Below are positions 27,393 to 41,076 of a DNA stretch of 64,000 nt, piece by piece. Source of the DNA: Salinicola halimionae (lineage in GTDB: Bacteria; Pseudomonadota; Gammaproteobacteria; Pseudomonadales; Halomonadaceae); NCBI RefSeq assembly GCF_003206065.1, contig NZ_PZJQ01000002.1, positions 198,790 through 262,789 of the forward strand, written 5' to 3'. The notes under the pieces were generated by a model. It was not told the DNA's origin. It saw only the letters and a program-made list of their open reading frames with translations, and did no database searches. Every line of letters begins with the position of its first letter. The first letter of the stretch is position 1. The position numbers and the translations under genes were made by a program.

Positions 27393-28180
27393 ACGATAGC
27401 GTAAACCGAAAAGACACCGCGCAGCCGGCAGAAGCGTCGCCAATCGTGCGCCTCGACAAGGTCAACAAGCACTTCGGAAACCTGCACGTGATGCAGGAGA
27501 TCGACCTTAGCGTGGCCCACGGCGAAGTCGTGGTCATCATCGGCGCCAGTGGCTCGGGAAAGTCGACGCTGATTCGCTGCGTCAACGGTCTCGAACCGTT
27601 TCAATCCGGACGCATCGAAGTCGATGGCAAGACGTTGCTGCCCAACGGCGCCAGTGGCAAATCACTGCAGGCCGTGCGCACCGAAGTCGGGATGGTGTTC
27701 CAGCAGTTCAATCTGTTCCCGCACCTGTCGATCCGCGACAACGTCACGCTGGCGCCGCGCAAGGTACGTGGCTGGACGCGTCAGCAGGCCAACACCACCG
27801 CCGACAAGTTGCTGGAGCGGGTCGGCATCTCCGATCAGGCCGACAAGTATCCGACCCAGCTTTCGGGCGGTCAGCAGCAACGCGTGGCGCTTGCTCGTGC
27901 GCTGGCAATGGAACCTCGACTGATGCTGTTCGACGAGCCGACCTCGGCGCTGGATCCGGAGATGATCGGCGAGGTACTCGACGCCATGCGCGAGCTGGTC
28001 AACGACGGCATGACCATGATGATCGTCACCCACGAGATGGGCTTTGCCCGTGAAGTCGCCGATCGTGTGGTGTTCGTGCACGAAGGTCGAATCGTCGAAC
28101 AGGGCCCGCCCGATCAGCTCTTCGACCAGCCGCAGCATGAGCGTACTCAGGCGTTTCTGGCGCGGGTGCTCAAGCACTAG
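27389..28180 (+). CDS. Amino-acid ABC transporter ATP-binding protein
   Basis: 263 residues with Walker [10 protein letters not shown] (about 52), Q-loop, signature [16 protein letters not shown] (about 155) and Walker [15 protein letters not shown]. Closest in wording to GlnQ/HisP-type ATPases, and it completes the binding protein-permease-ATPase set. Translationally coupled to the permease by a 4-base overlap. It is the last gene before the 1-kb gene-free region upstream of mnmG. Confidence 0.93.
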   Translation: MNDSVNRKDTAQPAEASPIVRLDKVNKHFGNLHVMQEIDLSVAHGEVVVIIGASGSGKSTLIRCVNGLEPFQSGRIEVDGKTLLPNGASGKSLQAVRTEVGMVFQQFNLFPHLSIRDNVTLAPRKVRGWTRQQANTTADKLLERVGISDQADKYPTQLSGGQQQRVALARALAMEPRLMLFDEPTSALDPEMIGEVLDAMRELVNDGMTMMIVTHEMGFAREVADRVVFVHEGRIVEQGPPDQLFDQPQHERTQAFLARVLKH

Positions 28181-29206
28181 TCGATAACCGGGTTGTGCGC
28201 GGCTTGAGGGCTCCCTTCAAGTCGCTTGCACGCGATCTGCTGCCCGGTGGATCGGCTCTCCTGTCGAGTGCCGCGGAGACCTATTTCCAGACCGAGTCAC
28301 GCTCGCTGTCTGCGCCGCTGTGCTCCTTGCCTCACTTCTCGCTCCCTTTCCCCGCCGCTTTTCTTCGGCACTGTTTTCTATGGTTTTTGCCCATCGATTT
28401 CCCCCCATTGATTTCCCCCAGCGCTTTTTCCCATGTTGATCGCCCTTCCGTTTCATTGGCGGCTGTTTCGGACTCGAACCATTGACGTTCGAATCGCCGT
28501 CTTTTCTGCGGTTGTCTGGCTCGTCGTTCTCCATCGATTTTGCCGATTCTGAACCGTCCGGCCGAACCCGCACGTTCATTCCCGCTTGTCGGAAGCAGAA
28601 AATCCGCCCAGGAAGGTCGAAATTTGTCGTTTCAGGTTATCCAGACCGCCTTTTTTCGCCTGTGGATAGTTTTTTTGCCGATCTTGCTGCAGCCCCGACT
28701 CACGCGACGCTAGCGAATGATCGAGGGGGTGTTGACCACCGCGGTAACAGATAACGTATGCAGCGGTGGATAACAGGTGTGCAGTGCGGGCTGTGCACAA
28801 ATAAGGCTTCTGTCCACAGGAATCGACGCCTCTGTCAGCAGCATGCCCCATGCTTTTCAAGCAATCGAATAACAATGCAAGTTCTCGTAATTTATAGAGT
28901 ATTTCCACTTATCCACTGAAAATGTCCACACCATTAGTTACTACCACAACAGAACTTCTTTATATATTTCTCATTAATTAATAATGACTCTGTGAGTTAG
29001 CGACTCACTGTCGAATCGGGTGTGGAAAACCCCTGACGGTTACCCACAGGAGGTTTATACTGGGCGGCTTTCGTGGCCACCCGTTCTCGGCCACCATGAA
29101 AAGCGTCGCTGCGACGGCGCTGAACCTCGTCTTGGCGAGGTCTCGAGATCCATTTGCTGTCGGTGCCGATTCGATGCGTTCGTATCAGCACCTCGTGAGG
29201 TAAATC
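28181..29206. other. Gene-free region before mnmG; second origin-like site
   Basis: No gene is seen in 1026 bases. The left part (about 28290-28480) is pyrimidine-rich, with a short direct repeat of CCCAT(C/T)GATTTCC (28390 and 28405). From 28620 to 29050 there are many near-matches to the DnaA box: TTATCCAGA (28637), TGTGGATAG (28661), GGTGGATAA (28765), TTATCCACT (28909), TGTGGAAAA (29021) and TTACCCACA (29040). They surround AT-rich DNA (28955-28985). E. coli and Vibrio have oriC next to mnmG, so this is the second candidate origin in the window. Confidence 0.55.
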
Positions 29207-31102
29207 GTGGAGTATCCCGACCGTTTTCAGGTCATCGTGATCGGCGGTGGCCACGCCGGCACCGAAGCCGCACTCGCTGCGGCTCGCAGTGGTGTCCGTA
29301 CCCTGCTGCTGACGCACAACATCGAGACGCTGGGCCAGATGTCCTGCAACCCCGCCATCGGCGGGATCGGCAAGAGTCATCTGGTCAAGGAAATCGACGC
29401 CTTGGGCGGTGCCATGGCACAGGCGACTGACCTGGCTGGCATTCAGTTTCGCGTGCTCAACTCACGCAAGGGGCCGGCGGTGCGAGCGACACGGGCTCAG
29501 GCCGATCGAGTCCGTTACAAGGCCGCCATCCGTGGAATGTTGGAAAACCAGCCCAATCTGACCCTGTTCCAGCAGGGCGTCGACGATCTGATCGTCGACA
29601 ACGACAGCGTCGTCGGTGTCACGACCCAGACCGGCATTCGCTTCATGGCGGATACCGTGGTGCTGTGTACCGGAACCTTCCTGGGTGGCGTGATCCACAT
29701 CGGTCTGGATCATCATGCCGGCGGCAGGGCCGGAGATCCGCCGGCCAATGCGCTGGCTCAGCGGTTGCGCGCCCTGCCGTTCCGGGTCGATCGGCTGAAG
29801 ACCGGTACCCCGCCGCGGATCGATGCCAAAAGCGTCGATTTTTCCAAACTCGAGCGTCAGCCGGGCGACACGCCGTTGCCGGTGATGTCGTATCTGGGCA
29901 GCCGCGAGCAACATCCGCGGCAGGTCGATTGCCATATCGGCCACACCAACGAACGCACTCATGAGATCATCTTCGCCAATCTCGACCGCTCGCCGATGTA
30001 TTCCGGGGTGATCGAGGGCGTCGGGCCGCGTTACTGCCCGTCGATCGAGGACAAGGTTCATCGTTTCGCCGACAAGAACAGCCATCAGGTCTTCGTCGAA
30101 CCCGAAGGGCTGGATACCCACGAGCTCTATCCCAACGGCATTTCCACGTCGCTGCCATTCGATGTCCAGCTGCAGGTCGTGCGCTCGATCGTCGGAATGG
30201 AAAATGCCCATATCACACGGCCCGGCTACGCCATCGAATACGACTTTTTCGATCCGCGCGATCTCAAGCACTCGCTGGAAACCAAGTTTATCCACAACCT
30301 GTTCTTCGCCGGTCAGATCAACGGCACCACGGGTTACGAGGAAGCCGGCGCTCAGGGACTGCTGGCCGGCATCAATGCTGCCAGACGTGTCCGGGGCGAA
30401 TCGGCCTGGTGGCCGCGCCGGGACGAAGCCTACCTGGGTGTGCTGGTCGACGATCTGATCACCATGGGCACGCAGGAGCCTTACCGGATGTTCACCTCGC
30501 GCGCCGAGTATCGTCTACTGCTGCGCGAGGACAATGCCGATCTGCGTCTCACCGCCATCGGCCGCGATCTGGGGCTGGTCGACGATCATCGCTGGTCGGC
30601 CTTCGAGACCAAGCGCGAGAAGATCGAAAGTGAGAGCGCACGACTGCGCGGGACCTGGATCCAGCCGAAAACGCCGGCGGCCGATCGCGTGGCCGAAAAG
30701 CTCGGCCAGCCCCTGGCGCGTGAATACAGCCTGATGGATCTGCTCAAGCGCCCTGAACTGGTCTACGCCGACGTGGCTTCGCTCAAGGGCGAAGCCGTCA
30801 GTGAAGAGCCGGTCGCCGAACAGGTTCAGATCGAGGCCAAGTACGAAGGTTACATCGCGCGCCAGCAGGAAGAGATCGACCGCCTGCGTCGACATGAAGC
30901 GACGCCGTTGCCGGAATCTCTGGATTACGCCAGAGTCGAGGGTCTCTCCAACGAGATTCGTCAGAAGTTCGAGCAGGTGCGACCGCAGACGCTGGGCCAG
31001 GCGGGACGAATTTCCGGCGTCACGCCGGCCGCCGTGTCGATTTTGCTGATTCACCTCAAGAAGCGTCGCCTGATCGACGACAGTCGGGCGTTGAGCGCAT
31101 GA
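29207..31102 (+). CDS. mnmG: tRNA uridine-5-carboxymethylaminomethyl(34) synthesis enzyme MnmG
   Basis: 631-residue FAD protein that partners MnmE. The dinucleotide fold [19 protein letters not shown] is at the N-terminus; the MnmG signatures [20 protein letters not shown] (about 48-67) and [17 protein letters not shown] (about 370) are present, along with the C-terminal helical domain that binds MnmE. It starts with GTG at 29207 behind GAGG. Its stop overlaps rsmG. Confidence 0.97.
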   Translation: MEYPDRFQVIVIGGGHAGTEAALAAARSGVRTLLLTHNIETLGQMSCNPAIGGIGKSHLVKEIDALGGAMAQATDLAGIQFRVLNSRKGPAVRATRAQADRVRYKAAIRGMLENQPNLTLFQQGVDDLIVDNDSVVGVTTQTGIRFMADTVVLCTGTFLGGVIHIGLDHHAGGRAGDPPANALAQRLRALPFRVDRLKTGTPPRIDAKSVDFSKLERQPGDTPLPVMSYLGSREQHPRQVDCHIGHTNERTHEIIFANLDRSPMYSGVIEGVGPRYCPSIEDKVHRFADKNSHQVFVEPEGLDTHELYPNGISTSLPFDVQLQVVRSIVGMENAHITRPGYAIEYDFFDPRDLKHSLETKFIHNLFFAGQINGTTGYEEAGAQGLLAGINAARRVRGESAWWPRRDEAYLGVLVDDLITMGTQEPYRMFTSRAEYRLLLREDNADLRLTAIGRDLGLVDDHRWSAFETKREKIESESARLRGTWIQPKTPAADRVAEKLGQPLAREYSLMDLLKRPELVYADVASLKGEAVSEEPVAEQVQIEAKYEGYIARQQEEIDRLRRHEATPLPESLDYARVEGLSNEIRQKFEQVRPQTLGQAGRISGVTPAAVSILLIHLKKRRLIDDSRALSA

Positions 31103-31749
31103 CGCCAGTCTGTGAACGCCTGCTGGACGATGGACTGGTGGCGCTGAACGTCGACATAGAGCGACCACAGCGCCAACGCTTGCTGTCGCTACTCGGCCTG
31201 TTGCACAAGTGGAATCGCGCCTATAACCTCACCGCAGTGCGCTCGCCCGAGGCGATGGTCAGCCGCCATCTGCTGGATAGCGTCAGCGTAGCGTTCGCCG
31301 TGCACGGCCCCACCTTGCTGGACGTGGGGGCTGGGCCGGGTTTTCCAGGTCTGGTATTGGCGATCCTGAATCCTGAACTTCAGGTCACGCTGCTGGACAG
31401 CAACGGCAAGAAAGTCCGTTTCCAGCGCCAGGCGGTGATGGAACTGGGGCTCGACAATGTGCGCTGCGAGCAGGTTAGGGTCGAATCGTTCGATGCCACG
31501 TTCGACCAGATCATCTCGCGCGCTTTTGCGGCGTTGGGCGATTTCATCACGCTGACCGAGCCGCTGTTGGCCGAGGGTGGTGAATGGCTGGCGATGAAAG
31601 GGGGCCTCGACTCCCGTGAACTCGAATCGCTACCGGCCCACGTCGCCGTTCACGAACGGCTCGCTCTGACGGTGCCCGGTGTCGATGATGCCGAACGCCA
31701 GCTGCTTCGCCTTGGGCGCGTGGCTGACGCCATGCCGGATACGCGTTAG
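31099..31749 (+). CDS. rsmG: 16S rRNA (guanine(527)-N(7))-methyltransferase RsmG
   Basis: 216 residues. Methylates G527 of 16S rRNA; loss gives low-level streptomycin resistance in other bacteria. Signatures: [12 protein letters not shown] (about 37), SAM-binding [15 protein letters not shown] (about 75) and [10 protein letters not shown]. Start codon overlaps the mnmG stop (ATGA), so the two are coupled. Confidence 0.96.
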   Translation: MTPVCERLLDDGLVALNVDIERPQRQRLLSLLGLLHKWNRAYNLTAVRSPEAMVSRHLLDSVSVAFAVHGPTLLDVGAGPGFPGLVLAILNPELQVTLLDSNGKKVRFQRQAVMELGLDNVRCEQVRVESFDATFDQIISRAFAALGDFITLTEPLLAEGGEWLAMKGGLDSRELESLPAHVAVHERLALTVPGVDDAERQLLRLGRVADAMPDTR

Positions 31750-31797
31750 CGGATCGCTCGCGATCCACAGGATCAGTCTCGACGAAGGGAGTCGCCA

Positions 31798-32565
31798 GTG
31801 ACTAGAATCATTGCATTGACCAATCAGAAGGGCGGCGTGGGCAAGACCACCACCGCGGTCAATCTGGCGGCCTGCCTGGCGGCACTCGATCGCCGCGTAT
31901 TGCTGATCGATCTCGATCCTCAAGGCCATGCCACCATGGGCAGCGGCGTCGATAAACATGATCTCGATGGCAGCGTGCTCGACGTGCTGCTCGGCGACAA
32001 GAGCGCTGCCGAGGTGATCGTCGACTGCGCCGTGGCCGGCTACGCACTGCTGCCGGGCAATGGCGATCTGACCGCCGCCGAGGTCGATCTGCTCGATCGT
32101 GATGGCCGCGAGCGGGTACTCCAGGCCGCCATCGAGAGCGTCGCGGCAGATTACGACGTGGTAATGATCGACTGCCCACCCTCGCTCAACATGCTGACGG
32201 TCAACGCGCTCACCGCGGCCCACGGCGTGCTGATCCCGGTTCAGTGCGAGTTCTATGCGCTGGAAGGCCTTTCGGCGCTGCTCGACACCGTCGAACAGAT
32301 CCAGGAAAGCGTGAATCCCACCCTCGAGATTTTCGGCATCGTGCGAACCATGTATGACCCGCGCAACAGCTTGACCCGAGACGTCAGCAAGCAGCTCGGC
32401 CAGTATTTCGGCGACTCCCTGCTCAAAACTACCATCCCGCGTAACGTTCGCGTCGCCGAAGCGCCCAGTCACGGCGTGCCGGTCACCAAGTACGCGCGCC
32501 TCTCGCGTGGCAGCCAGGCACATCGCGTCCTGGCCAAGGAACTGATTCGGCGGTTGGCGCTGTAA
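31798..32565 (+). CDS. parA: Chromosome partitioning ATPase ParA
   Basis: 255-residue ParA/Soj ATPase with deviant Walker A KGGVGKTTTAVN at residues 11-22, DLDPQGHATMG and DCPPSLNMLT. Works with ParB at parS sites near the origin to segregate chromosomes. Start is GTG at 31798 behind GAAGGGA; the family N-terminus RIIALTNQKGG fits. No N-terminal HTH, as for chromosomal ParA. Confidence 0.96.
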   Translation: MTRIIALTNQKGGVGKTTTAVNLAACLAALDRRVLLIDLDPQGHATMGSGVDKHDLDGSVLDVLLGDKSAAEVIVDCAVAGYALLPGNGDLTAAEVDLLDRDGRERVLQAAIESVAADYDVVMIDCPPSLNMLTVNALTAAHGVLIPVQCEFYALEGLSALLDTVEQIQESVNPTLEIFGIVRTMYDPRNSLTRDVSKQLGQYFGDSLLKTTIPRNVRVAEAPSHGVPVTKYARLSRGSQAHRVLAKELIRRLAL

Positions 32566-32593
32566 TGACGATGACTGCTGCGAGGAACACCCC

Positions 32594-33508
32594 ATGACGA
32601 CGCGCAAACGCCCTCTGGGACGCGGCCTCGATGCCTTGATCGGCTCCAGTGCCCGTCGCCGCGATAGTCTGTCGCAGGAAGCGGGAACCGACACGCCGGC
32701 CCCGGCGCAGGTCTCGCCCGAATCTCAAGGGATCGGCGAGCGACTGGAACGCTTGCCGTTGCGTCAGCTGACGCGAGGCAAGTATCAGCCGCGACGCGAT
32801 ATTCAGCCGGAGGCGCTCGAGGAACTGGCCGATTCGATTCGTGCCCAAGGCGTGATGCAGCCGATCGTGGTGCGACAAATTGGCGCAGAGCGTTACGAAA
32901 TCATCGCTGGTGAACGGCGCTGGCGAGCCTCTCAACTGGCCGAGCTCGAGACCATTCCCGCGGTCATTCGTGAGGTCAGTGACGAAGTCGCCCTGGCCCT
33001 GGCGCTGATCGAGAATATCCAGCGCGAGAATCTCAATCCGGTCGAGGAGTCGATGGCGCTCAAGCGCCTGCTCGACGAGTTCGAATTGACCCAGCAGCAG
33101 GTCGCCGACGCAGTGGGGCGTTCGCGTGCCCAGGTTGCCAACTTATTGCGTCTGCTGGCGCTCGATCCGCATGTCCTGACGTTGCTGGAACGTGGCGACC
33201 TGGACATGGGCCATGCTCGCGCCCTGCTTAGCCTGCCGGCCGCCAAGCAGCGCCATGCGGCGCATGAGGTCGTGTCGCGCGAGCTTACCGTGCGCCAGAC
33301 CGAGGCACTGGTCAAACAGATCGCCAGCGGCGAGAAAAAAGCCGAGGGCAAACGACCGCCAGCCGATGTCGGACGGCTCGAAAATCGCCTGGGTGACCTG
33401 CTAGGTGCTCCGGTCAAGATTCATCACAACGCCTCGGGCAAAGGGCGTGTCACGATCCGTTACACCAGCCTCGACGAACTGGATGGCATACTGGGACACA
33501 TCCGCTGA
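32594..33508 (+). CDS. parB: Chromosome partitioning protein ParB
   Basis: 304 residues. Begins MTTRKRPLGRGLDALIGS, the conserved ParA-stimulating tail; the CTPase motif GERRWRASQLA (about 105) and helix-turn-helix (LTQQQVADAVGRSRAQVANLLRLL, shown in part, about 158) follow. ParB spreads from parS and loads condensin. The parA-parB gap is 28 bases. I found no canonical parS 16-mer in the window. Confidence 0.96.
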   Translation: MTTRKRPLGRGLDALIGSSARRRDSLSQEAGTDTPAPAQVSPESQGIGERLERLPLRQLTRGKYQPRRDIQPEALEELADSIRAQGVMQPIVVRQIGAERYEIIAGERRWRASQLAELETIPAVIREVSDEVALALALIENIQRENLNPVEESMALKRLLDEFELTQQQVADAVGRSRAQVANLLRLLALDPHVLTLLERGDLDMGHARALLSLPAAKQRHAAHEVVSRELTVRQTEALVKQIASGEKKAEGKRPPADVGRLENRLGDLLGAPVKIHHNASGKGRVTIRYTSLDELDGILGHIR

Positions 33509-33634
33509 TCGGCTAGCGTGACGACCGTCGAATTGGGGTCGCATCGAACGGAAAATATTTAGCGCGTTAACGGGATTTGCGCACTTTTCGTGATCGTTTG
33601 GCCGAGAAGACGCATCAGATCGGTGCAGGTTCGG

Positions 33635-33663
33635 TTGAAGCAACATGATCGCTTCTCTATAAT
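33635..33663 (+). promoter_or_regulatory. Sigma-70 promoter of the atp operon
   Basis: TTGAAG (33635-33640), 17-bp spacer, TATAAT (33658-33663), 90 bases before atpI. The -10 is the exact consensus. The rest of the 245-bp parB-atpI gap shows nothing else. Confidence 0.75.
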
Positions 33664-33753
33664 CCGCCGGGATTTGTCAGGCTGACGCCGCATGGTGACA
33701 TCGCACGTCGCGACAGCGAATTCATTCCAGGAATCAACGGCGAGACCGAAGCC

Positions 33754-34164
33754 ATGCAACCAGCGGCACCGGCCAAGCTTGCAAGACCGCGAATCGCGGG
33801 GTTGATCCTGTTACAGTGCGGCGTGGTGATGGGGTTGGTTCTCATCGGCTGGGGTGTCTGGGGCCGCGGGACGGCGTTTTCCGCTTTGACCGGTGGCCTC
33901 GTTGCTGCCCTTCCCAATGCCTTCTTTGCTTGGTGTGCCTTTCGCTATCAGGGGGCGGCACAGGCAAGACACATCGTCAAAAGCTTCTATCATGCCGAGG
34001 CCGGCAAGTTCGGTTTGACGGCGGTACTGTTCACGCTGGTATTCGTGGCCGTGCCCCCCTCAAACCCCGCTTTCTTCTTTGGCGCTTATGTCGTGACGCT
34101 GCTGGTGCATTGGATGGGGCCCTGGCTCCTGCGCCGACCGTCACGCATTCAATCTCGAGGCTGA
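33754..34164 (+). CDS. atpI: ATP synthase accessory protein AtpI
   Basis: 136 residues with four hydrophobic segments (AGLILLQCGVVMGLVLIGWGV; LTGGLVAALPNAFFAWCAF; LTAVLFTLVFVAV; AYVVTLLVHWMG). AtpI helps assemble the c-ring and may aid Mg2+ or cation handling; it is not part of the final enzyme. First gene of the nine-gene atp operon, 3 bases before atpB. Confidence 0.85.
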   Translation: MQPAAPAKLARPRIAGLILLQCGVVMGLVLIGWGVWGRGTAFSALTGGLVAALPNAFFAWCAFRYQGAAQARHIVKSFYHAEAGKFGLTAVLFTLVFVAVPPSNPAFFFGAYVVTLLVHWMGPWLLRRPSRIQSRG

Positions 34165-35034
<870 letters not shown>

Positions 35035-35049
35035 GTAGCGTTCCGTTAA

Positions 35050-35355
<306 letters not shown>

Positions 35356-35425
35356 CGTCGCCGTTCGTGGCCCACGAGGCCTCCGGTGACCCTAACCCCA
35401 AACCTGTGACGCGAGAGGTGCTGGC

Positions 35426-35896
35426 GTGAATCTGAACCTTACACTGATTGGTCAGGCCATAGCCTTTGCAGTCTTCGTCTGGTTCTGCATGAAGTATGTA
35501 TGGCCGCCGGTCATGCAGGCCTTGCAGGAACGACAGAAGAAGATTGCCGATGGTCTGGATGCAGCCAGCCGTGCGACCCGTGATCTCGAACTGGCTCAGG
35601 AAAAAGCCGAAGAGACACTGCGGGAGAGCAAGGAGCAGGCGCAACAGATCCTCGAACAGGCCAACAAGCGATCCAATCAGATCGTCGAAGAAGCTCGCGA
35701 GACTGCGCGGGCCGAAGGCGAGCGCATCATTGCAGGCGCTCGCAGCGAAATCGATCAGGAGATCAATCGCGCGAAGGAAGAGCTGCGTGCCCAGGTATCG
35801 CTGCTGGCCGTGGCCGGCGCCGAGCGCATCCTGGAGTCCTCCATCGACGAAGCCAAGCATCGTGAGCTCGTCGACAAGCTCGCTGCCGAGCTCTAA
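35426..35896 (+). CDS. atpF: F1Fo ATP synthase subunit b
   Basis: 156 residues: one N-terminal membrane helix ([20 protein letters not shown]) then a long charged coiled coil (about 35-140) forming the peripheral stalk. Start is GTG at 35426, giving the E. coli-like N-terminus NLNLTLIGQ. It ends 11 bases before atpH. Confidence 0.95.
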   Translation: MNLNLTLIGQAIAFAVFVWFCMKYVWPPVMQALQERQKKIADGLDAASRATRDLELAQEKAEETLRESKEQAQQILEQANKRSNQIVEEARETARAEGERIIAGARSEIDQEINRAKEELRAQVSLLAVAGAERILESSIDEAKHRELVDKLAAEL

Positions 35897-35907
35897 GGAG
35901 GCGCACC

Positions 35908-36450
35908 ATGGCTGAATCGTCTACCGTCGCTCGACCCTACGCCAAGGCGGCGTTCGAGTTCGCGCGCGATCAAAAGGCGCTCCAAGCGTGGTCCCAGAGT
36001 CTGTCACTGGTCGCCCAGGTGGCCGCTGACAAAGATGTCCGTGAACGTATTCTAGGCAACCCGCGGCTGACTGCCGAAGACAAGACGCGTCTGCTGCTGG
36101 AAGTCTGCGGTGACGAACCCTTCGACGAGGGTGTGGGAAACTTCCTGCGCCTCGTCGGCGAGAAGGGGCGTCTGGCTGCGTTGCCCGACATCCATGACGA
36201 GTTCGAGGCGCTGCGCGCTCAGGAAGAAAAACGGGTCGATGTCACTATCGTCTCTGCTTTCGAACTGGACGACGTGCAGCAGAACGTGCTCGCCGAGGCT
36301 CTGAAGAAGCGCCTGAATCGTGAAATCTCCATTACCACTCAAGTGGACCGCGAGTTGCTAGGTGGCGTGATCCTGCGCACGGGAGACACCGTCATCGACG
36401 GTTCCGTGCGCGGTCGATTGCAACGTCTGCGCGAAGCGCTCACCGCTTGA
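35908..36450 (+). CDS. atpH: F1Fo ATP synthase subunit delta
   Basis: 180 residues, begins [17 protein letters not shown], the family opening, and ends with [17 protein letters not shown], the matching C-terminal signature. Caps the F1 head and holds subunit b. AAGGAGG precedes the ATG at 35908. Sixteen bases before atpA. Confidence 0.95.
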   Translation: MAESSTVARPYAKAAFEFARDQKALQAWSQSLSLVAQVAADKDVRERILGNPRLTAEDKTRLLLEVCGDEPFDEGVGNFLRLVGEKGRLAALPDIHDEFEALRAQEEKRVDVTIVSAFELDDVQQNVLAEALKKRLNREISITTQVDRELLGGVILRTGDTVIDGSVRGRLQRLREALTA

Positions 36451-36466
36451 GTTCGAGGGACATGGC

Positions 36467-38011
36467 ATGCAGCAACTGAATCCTTCCGAGATCAGCGACA
36501 TCATCAAACAGCGTATCGATAAGCTGGATGTCGCCTCCGAGGCCCGTAATCAGGGCACCGTCGTCAGCGTCGCTGACGGCATCGTTCGTATCCACGGCCT
36601 GGCCGATGCGATGCTGGGCGAAATGATCGAATTTCCCGGTGGCGTCTTCGGCATGGCGCTCAACCTCGAGCGCGACAGCGTCGGTGCCGTGGTACTGGGC
36701 GACTACCTGGAACTCGAAGAGGGCATGACCGCGCAGTGCACCGGTCGCATCCTCGAGGTTCCGGTGGGTCCCGAGCTGATCGGCCGTGTGGTCGATGCGC
36801 TGGGCAACCCGATCGATGGCAAGGGTGATATCGACACGAAGATGACCGATGCGATCGAGAAGGTCGCTCCGGGCGTCATCACGCGTCAGTCCGTCGACGA
36901 GCCGATCCAGACCGGCCTCAAGTCGATCGACGCCATGGTGCCGATCGGCCGTGGTCAGCGTGAGCTGATCATCGGTGACCGTCAGATCGGTAAATCGGCG
37001 GTAGCGCTCGACGCGATCATCAACCAGAAGGGCAAGGGCGTCACCTGTATCTACGTCGCCATTGGCCAGAAACAGTCGACCATCGCCAACGTGGTGCGCA
37101 AGCTCGAAGAGCATGGTGCCATGGAGCACACCATCGTGGTTGCCGCCGGCGCCGCTGATCCGGCTTCCATGCAGTATCTGGCACCGTATGCCGGCTGCAC
37201 CATGGGCGAATATTTCCGCGATCGTGGCGAAGACGCGATGATCGTCTACGACGATCTTTCCAAGCAGGCCGTCGCTTACCGTCAGATTTCGCTGCTGCTG
37301 CGTCGTCCGCCGGGCCGCGAAGCCTATCCGGGTGACGTCTTCTATCTCCACTCTCGTCTGCTCGAGCGTGCCGCACGCGTCAATCCGGACTATGTCGAAA
37401 AGTTCACCAATGGTGAAGTGAAAGGCAAGACCGGTTCGCTGACCGCATTGCCGATCATCGAGACCCAGGGCGGCGACGTCTCCGCGTTCGTTCCGACCAA
37501 CGTGATCTCGATCACCGACGGCCAGATCTTTCTCGAGACGAGCCTGTTCAACTCCGGTATCCGTCCGGCGATCAACGCCGGTCTCTCGGTATCACGTGTG
37601 GGTGGCTCGGCACAGACCAAGATCATCAAGAAGCTGGGTGGCGGTGTACGTCTGGCGCTCGCGCAGTATCGCGAGCTGGCAGCGTTCTCGCAGTTCGCGT
37701 CCGATCTCGACGAGGCGACCCGCAAGCAGCTCGAGCATGGCCAGCGTGTCACCGAACTGATGAAGCAGAAGCAGTATTCGCCGTTGTCCGTAGCCGAGAT
37801 GGGGGTGACGCTGTACGCCGCCAACGAAGGTTTCCTGGATGACGTCGCGGTCGACAAGGTGCTGGACTTCGAACGTGCGCTGCACGACTACATGAAGTCC
37901 GAGCATGCCGATCTGCTCGACAAGATCAACCAGAGCGGCGGCTACGACGACGAGATCCAGAAGGGTCTCAAGTCGGGTCTCGAGTCGTTCAAGTCCACTC
38001 AGACCTGGTAA
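36467..38011 (+). CDS. atpA: F1Fo ATP synthase subunit alpha
   Basis: 514 residues, the usual length. Non-catalytic nucleotide-binding subunit with P-loop GDRQIGKSA (about 170) and the family motif [14 protein letters not shown] (about 365-378). Begins [17 protein letters not shown] as in other Gammaproteobacteria. Confidence 0.98.
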   Translation: MQQLNPSEISDIIKQRIDKLDVASEARNQGTVVSVADGIVRIHGLADAMLGEMIEFPGGVFGMALNLERDSVGAVVLGDYLELEEGMTAQCTGRILEVPVGPELIGRVVDALGNPIDGKGDIDTKMTDAIEKVAPGVITRQSVDEPIQTGLKSIDAMVPIGRGQRELIIGDRQIGKSAVALDAIINQKGKGVTCIYVAIGQKQSTIANVVRKLEEHGAMEHTIVVAAGAADPASMQYLAPYAGCTMGEYFRDRGEDAMIVYDDLSKQAVAYRQISLLLRRPPGREAYPGDVFYLHSRLLERAARVNPDYVEKFTNGEVKGKTGSLTALPIIETQGGDVSAFVPTNVISITDGQIFLETSLFNSGIRPAINAGLSVSRVGGSAQTKIIKKLGGGVRLALAQYRELAAFSQFASDLDEATRKQLEHGQRVTELMKQKQYSPLSVAEMGVTLYAANEGFLDDVAVDKVLDFERALHDYMKSEHADLLDKINQSGGYDDEIQKGLKSGLESFKSTQTW

Positions 38012-38089
38012 GCGACGCGGCTCGCTCCATCGCGTGATGTGAGCGGGCCGGCTTGCCCGACTGAGCGGCATGAATCAGGGTGATCCGAG

Positions 38090-38980
38090 ATGGCAGCTGG
38101 AAAAGAGATCAAGTCCCAGATTGGGAGCATCAAGAACACGCAGAAAATCACCAGCGCCATGGAAATGGTCGCTGCGTCGAAAATGCGTCGGGCTCAGGAG
38201 CGTATGGCGGCCAGTCAGCCCTATGCCAAACTGATCCGCCGGGTGGTCGGCCACGTTGCCAAGGCCAACCCGGAATACCGTCACGACTATATGATCGAAC
38301 GCGACGTCAAGCGCGTCGGCTATATCGTCGTTTCCAGTGACCGCGGGCTCGCCGGCGGCTTGAACGTCAACATGTTCAAGGCGGTGGTCAAGCATGCGCG
38401 CGACTGGGACCAGAAAGGCGTCGGTGCCGATTTCGCGGCCATCGGCAGCAAGGCCGGCGGCTTTTTTCGCAAACGCGGCGGTAATCTGCTGGCGGCGAAG
38501 AAAGGCCTCGGCGATGCGCCGGAAGCCCAGGATCTGGTCGGTAGCGTCAAGGTGATGCTCGATGCCTTCGATGAAGGCAATCTGGATCGGCTCTATGTGG
38601 TGTACAACGAATTCGTCAACACCATGAGCCAGAAACCCGTCGTGCGTCAGCTACTGCCACTCGAGGCAGTGGGTAACGAAGTCGAAGGGGAAGAACAACC
38701 CGGTCCTGGCGATACGAAGAAGAGCTGGGACTACCTGTATGAGCCGGATGCCAAGACCCTGCTCGATCACCTGCTGGTTCGCTATGTCGAATCTCAGGTG
38801 TATCAGGCCGTGGTGGAGAACGCGGCTTGTGAGCAGGCCGCGCGCATGATCGCGATGAAGAACGCGACCGACAATGCCGGCGATCTGATTGACGATCTTC
38901 AACTGGTGTACAACAAGGCGCGTCAGGCGGCCATTACCCAGGAAATTTCGGAAATCGTCGGTGGTGCCGCGGCGGTATGA
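38090..38980 (+). CDS. atpG: F1Fo ATP synthase subunit gamma
   Basis: 296-residue central rotor shaft. N-terminal helix [20 protein letters not shown] and C-terminal coiled coil ([30 protein letters not shown], shown in part) are characteristic. It links c-ring rotation to catalysis. Confidence 0.97.
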   Translation: MAAGKEIKSQIGSIKNTQKITSAMEMVAASKMRRAQERMAASQPYAKLIRRVVGHVAKANPEYRHDYMIERDVKRVGYIVVSSDRGLAGGLNVNMFKAVVKHARDWDQKGVGADFAAIGSKAGGFFRKRGGNLLAAKKGLGDAPEAQDLVGSVKVMLDAFDEGNLDRLYVVYNEFVNTMSQKPVVRQLLPLEAVGNEVEGEEQPGPGDTKKSWDYLYEPDAKTLLDHLLVRYVESQVYQAVVENAACEQAARMIAMKNATDNAGDLIDDLQLVYNKARQAAITQEISEIVGGAAAV

Positions 38981-40477
<1,497 letters not shown>

Positions 40478-40504
40478 GCCTGCAGACTCCCGGGAGATAT
40501 CGCT

Positions 40505-40930
40505 ATGGCCACATTTCAGTGTGACATCGTCAGTGCCGAGAAGGAGATCTTCTCGGGCAGCGTCGAGCAGCTCATTGCTGCCGGCGTGGCCGGCGATCTG
40601 GGTATCCTGCGTGGTCACGCGCCGCTGCTGACCGAGCTAAAGCCCGGTCCGGTGCGCGTGATTCAGGAAAACGGCGAAGAAGAGCTCTACTACGTCACCG
40701 GCGGCTTCCTCGAAGTACAGCCGGACGTGGTCTCGGTGCTGGCGGATACCGCCACTCGAGCCAGCGATCTCGATGAAGCGGAAGCCGAGCAGGCGCGTCA
40801 GCATGCTCTGGCCTCGCTCAACGAGAAGCAGACCGAGCTCGACTACGCGCGAGCCTCCGCCGAGCTGGCCGAAGCCACCGCTCAACTGCGTACGCTGCAA
40901 CAATTGCGTCGCAAGGGCGGTCGCGGCTAA
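40505..40930 (+). CDS. atpC: F1Fo ATP synthase subunit epsilon
   Basis: 141 residues: N-terminal beta sandwich ([27 protein letters not shown]) and a C-terminal helical hairpin that can inhibit hydrolysis. Last gene of the operon and followed by a strong terminator. Confidence 0.95.
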   Translation: MATFQCDIVSAEKEIFSGSVEQLIAAGVAGDLGILRGHAPLLTELKPGPVRVIQENGEEELYYVTGGFLEVQPDVVSVLADTATRASDLDEAEAEQARQHALASLNEKQTELDYARASAELAEATAQLRTLQQLRRKGGRG

Positions 40931-40953
40931 CGGCATCGCCGCGCAAGACCCGA

Positions 40954-40981
40954 AAGGCGACTCTCCTGAGTCGCCTTTTTT
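40954..40981 (+). terminator. Intrinsic terminator of the atp operon
   Basis: AAGGCGACTC (40954-40963) / GAGTCGCCTT (40968-40977), loop TCCT, followed by TTTT. Textbook structure 24 bases after atpC. Confidence 0.92.
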
Positions 40982-41076
40982 ATGGTCGCCAGGGCAGGGG
41001 CGTTCGAGGATCTGTCAGTGGTGTCCTCAAGCGCTAGAATGACGTCCAGTTTCCATTGATCAAAAGGATAAACGCC

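Noticed and set aside
28181-28570. Short open frames in the gene-free region before mnmG
   Set aside because: They overlap each other, lack ribosome-binding sites and reflect pyrimidine-rich low-complexity sequence.
31630-32694. Open frame of 354 codons antisense to parA
   Set aside because: Overlaps rsmG, parA and parB on the other strand and lacks any family signature.
29000-33753. parS sites near parAB
   Set aside because: No 16-mer close to TGTTTCACGTGAAACA was found on either strand; scattered CACGTG cores have unrelated flanks.
36440-37351. Open frame of 303 codons antisense to atpA
   Set aside because: Same reasons: antisense to a conserved gene and no motif.
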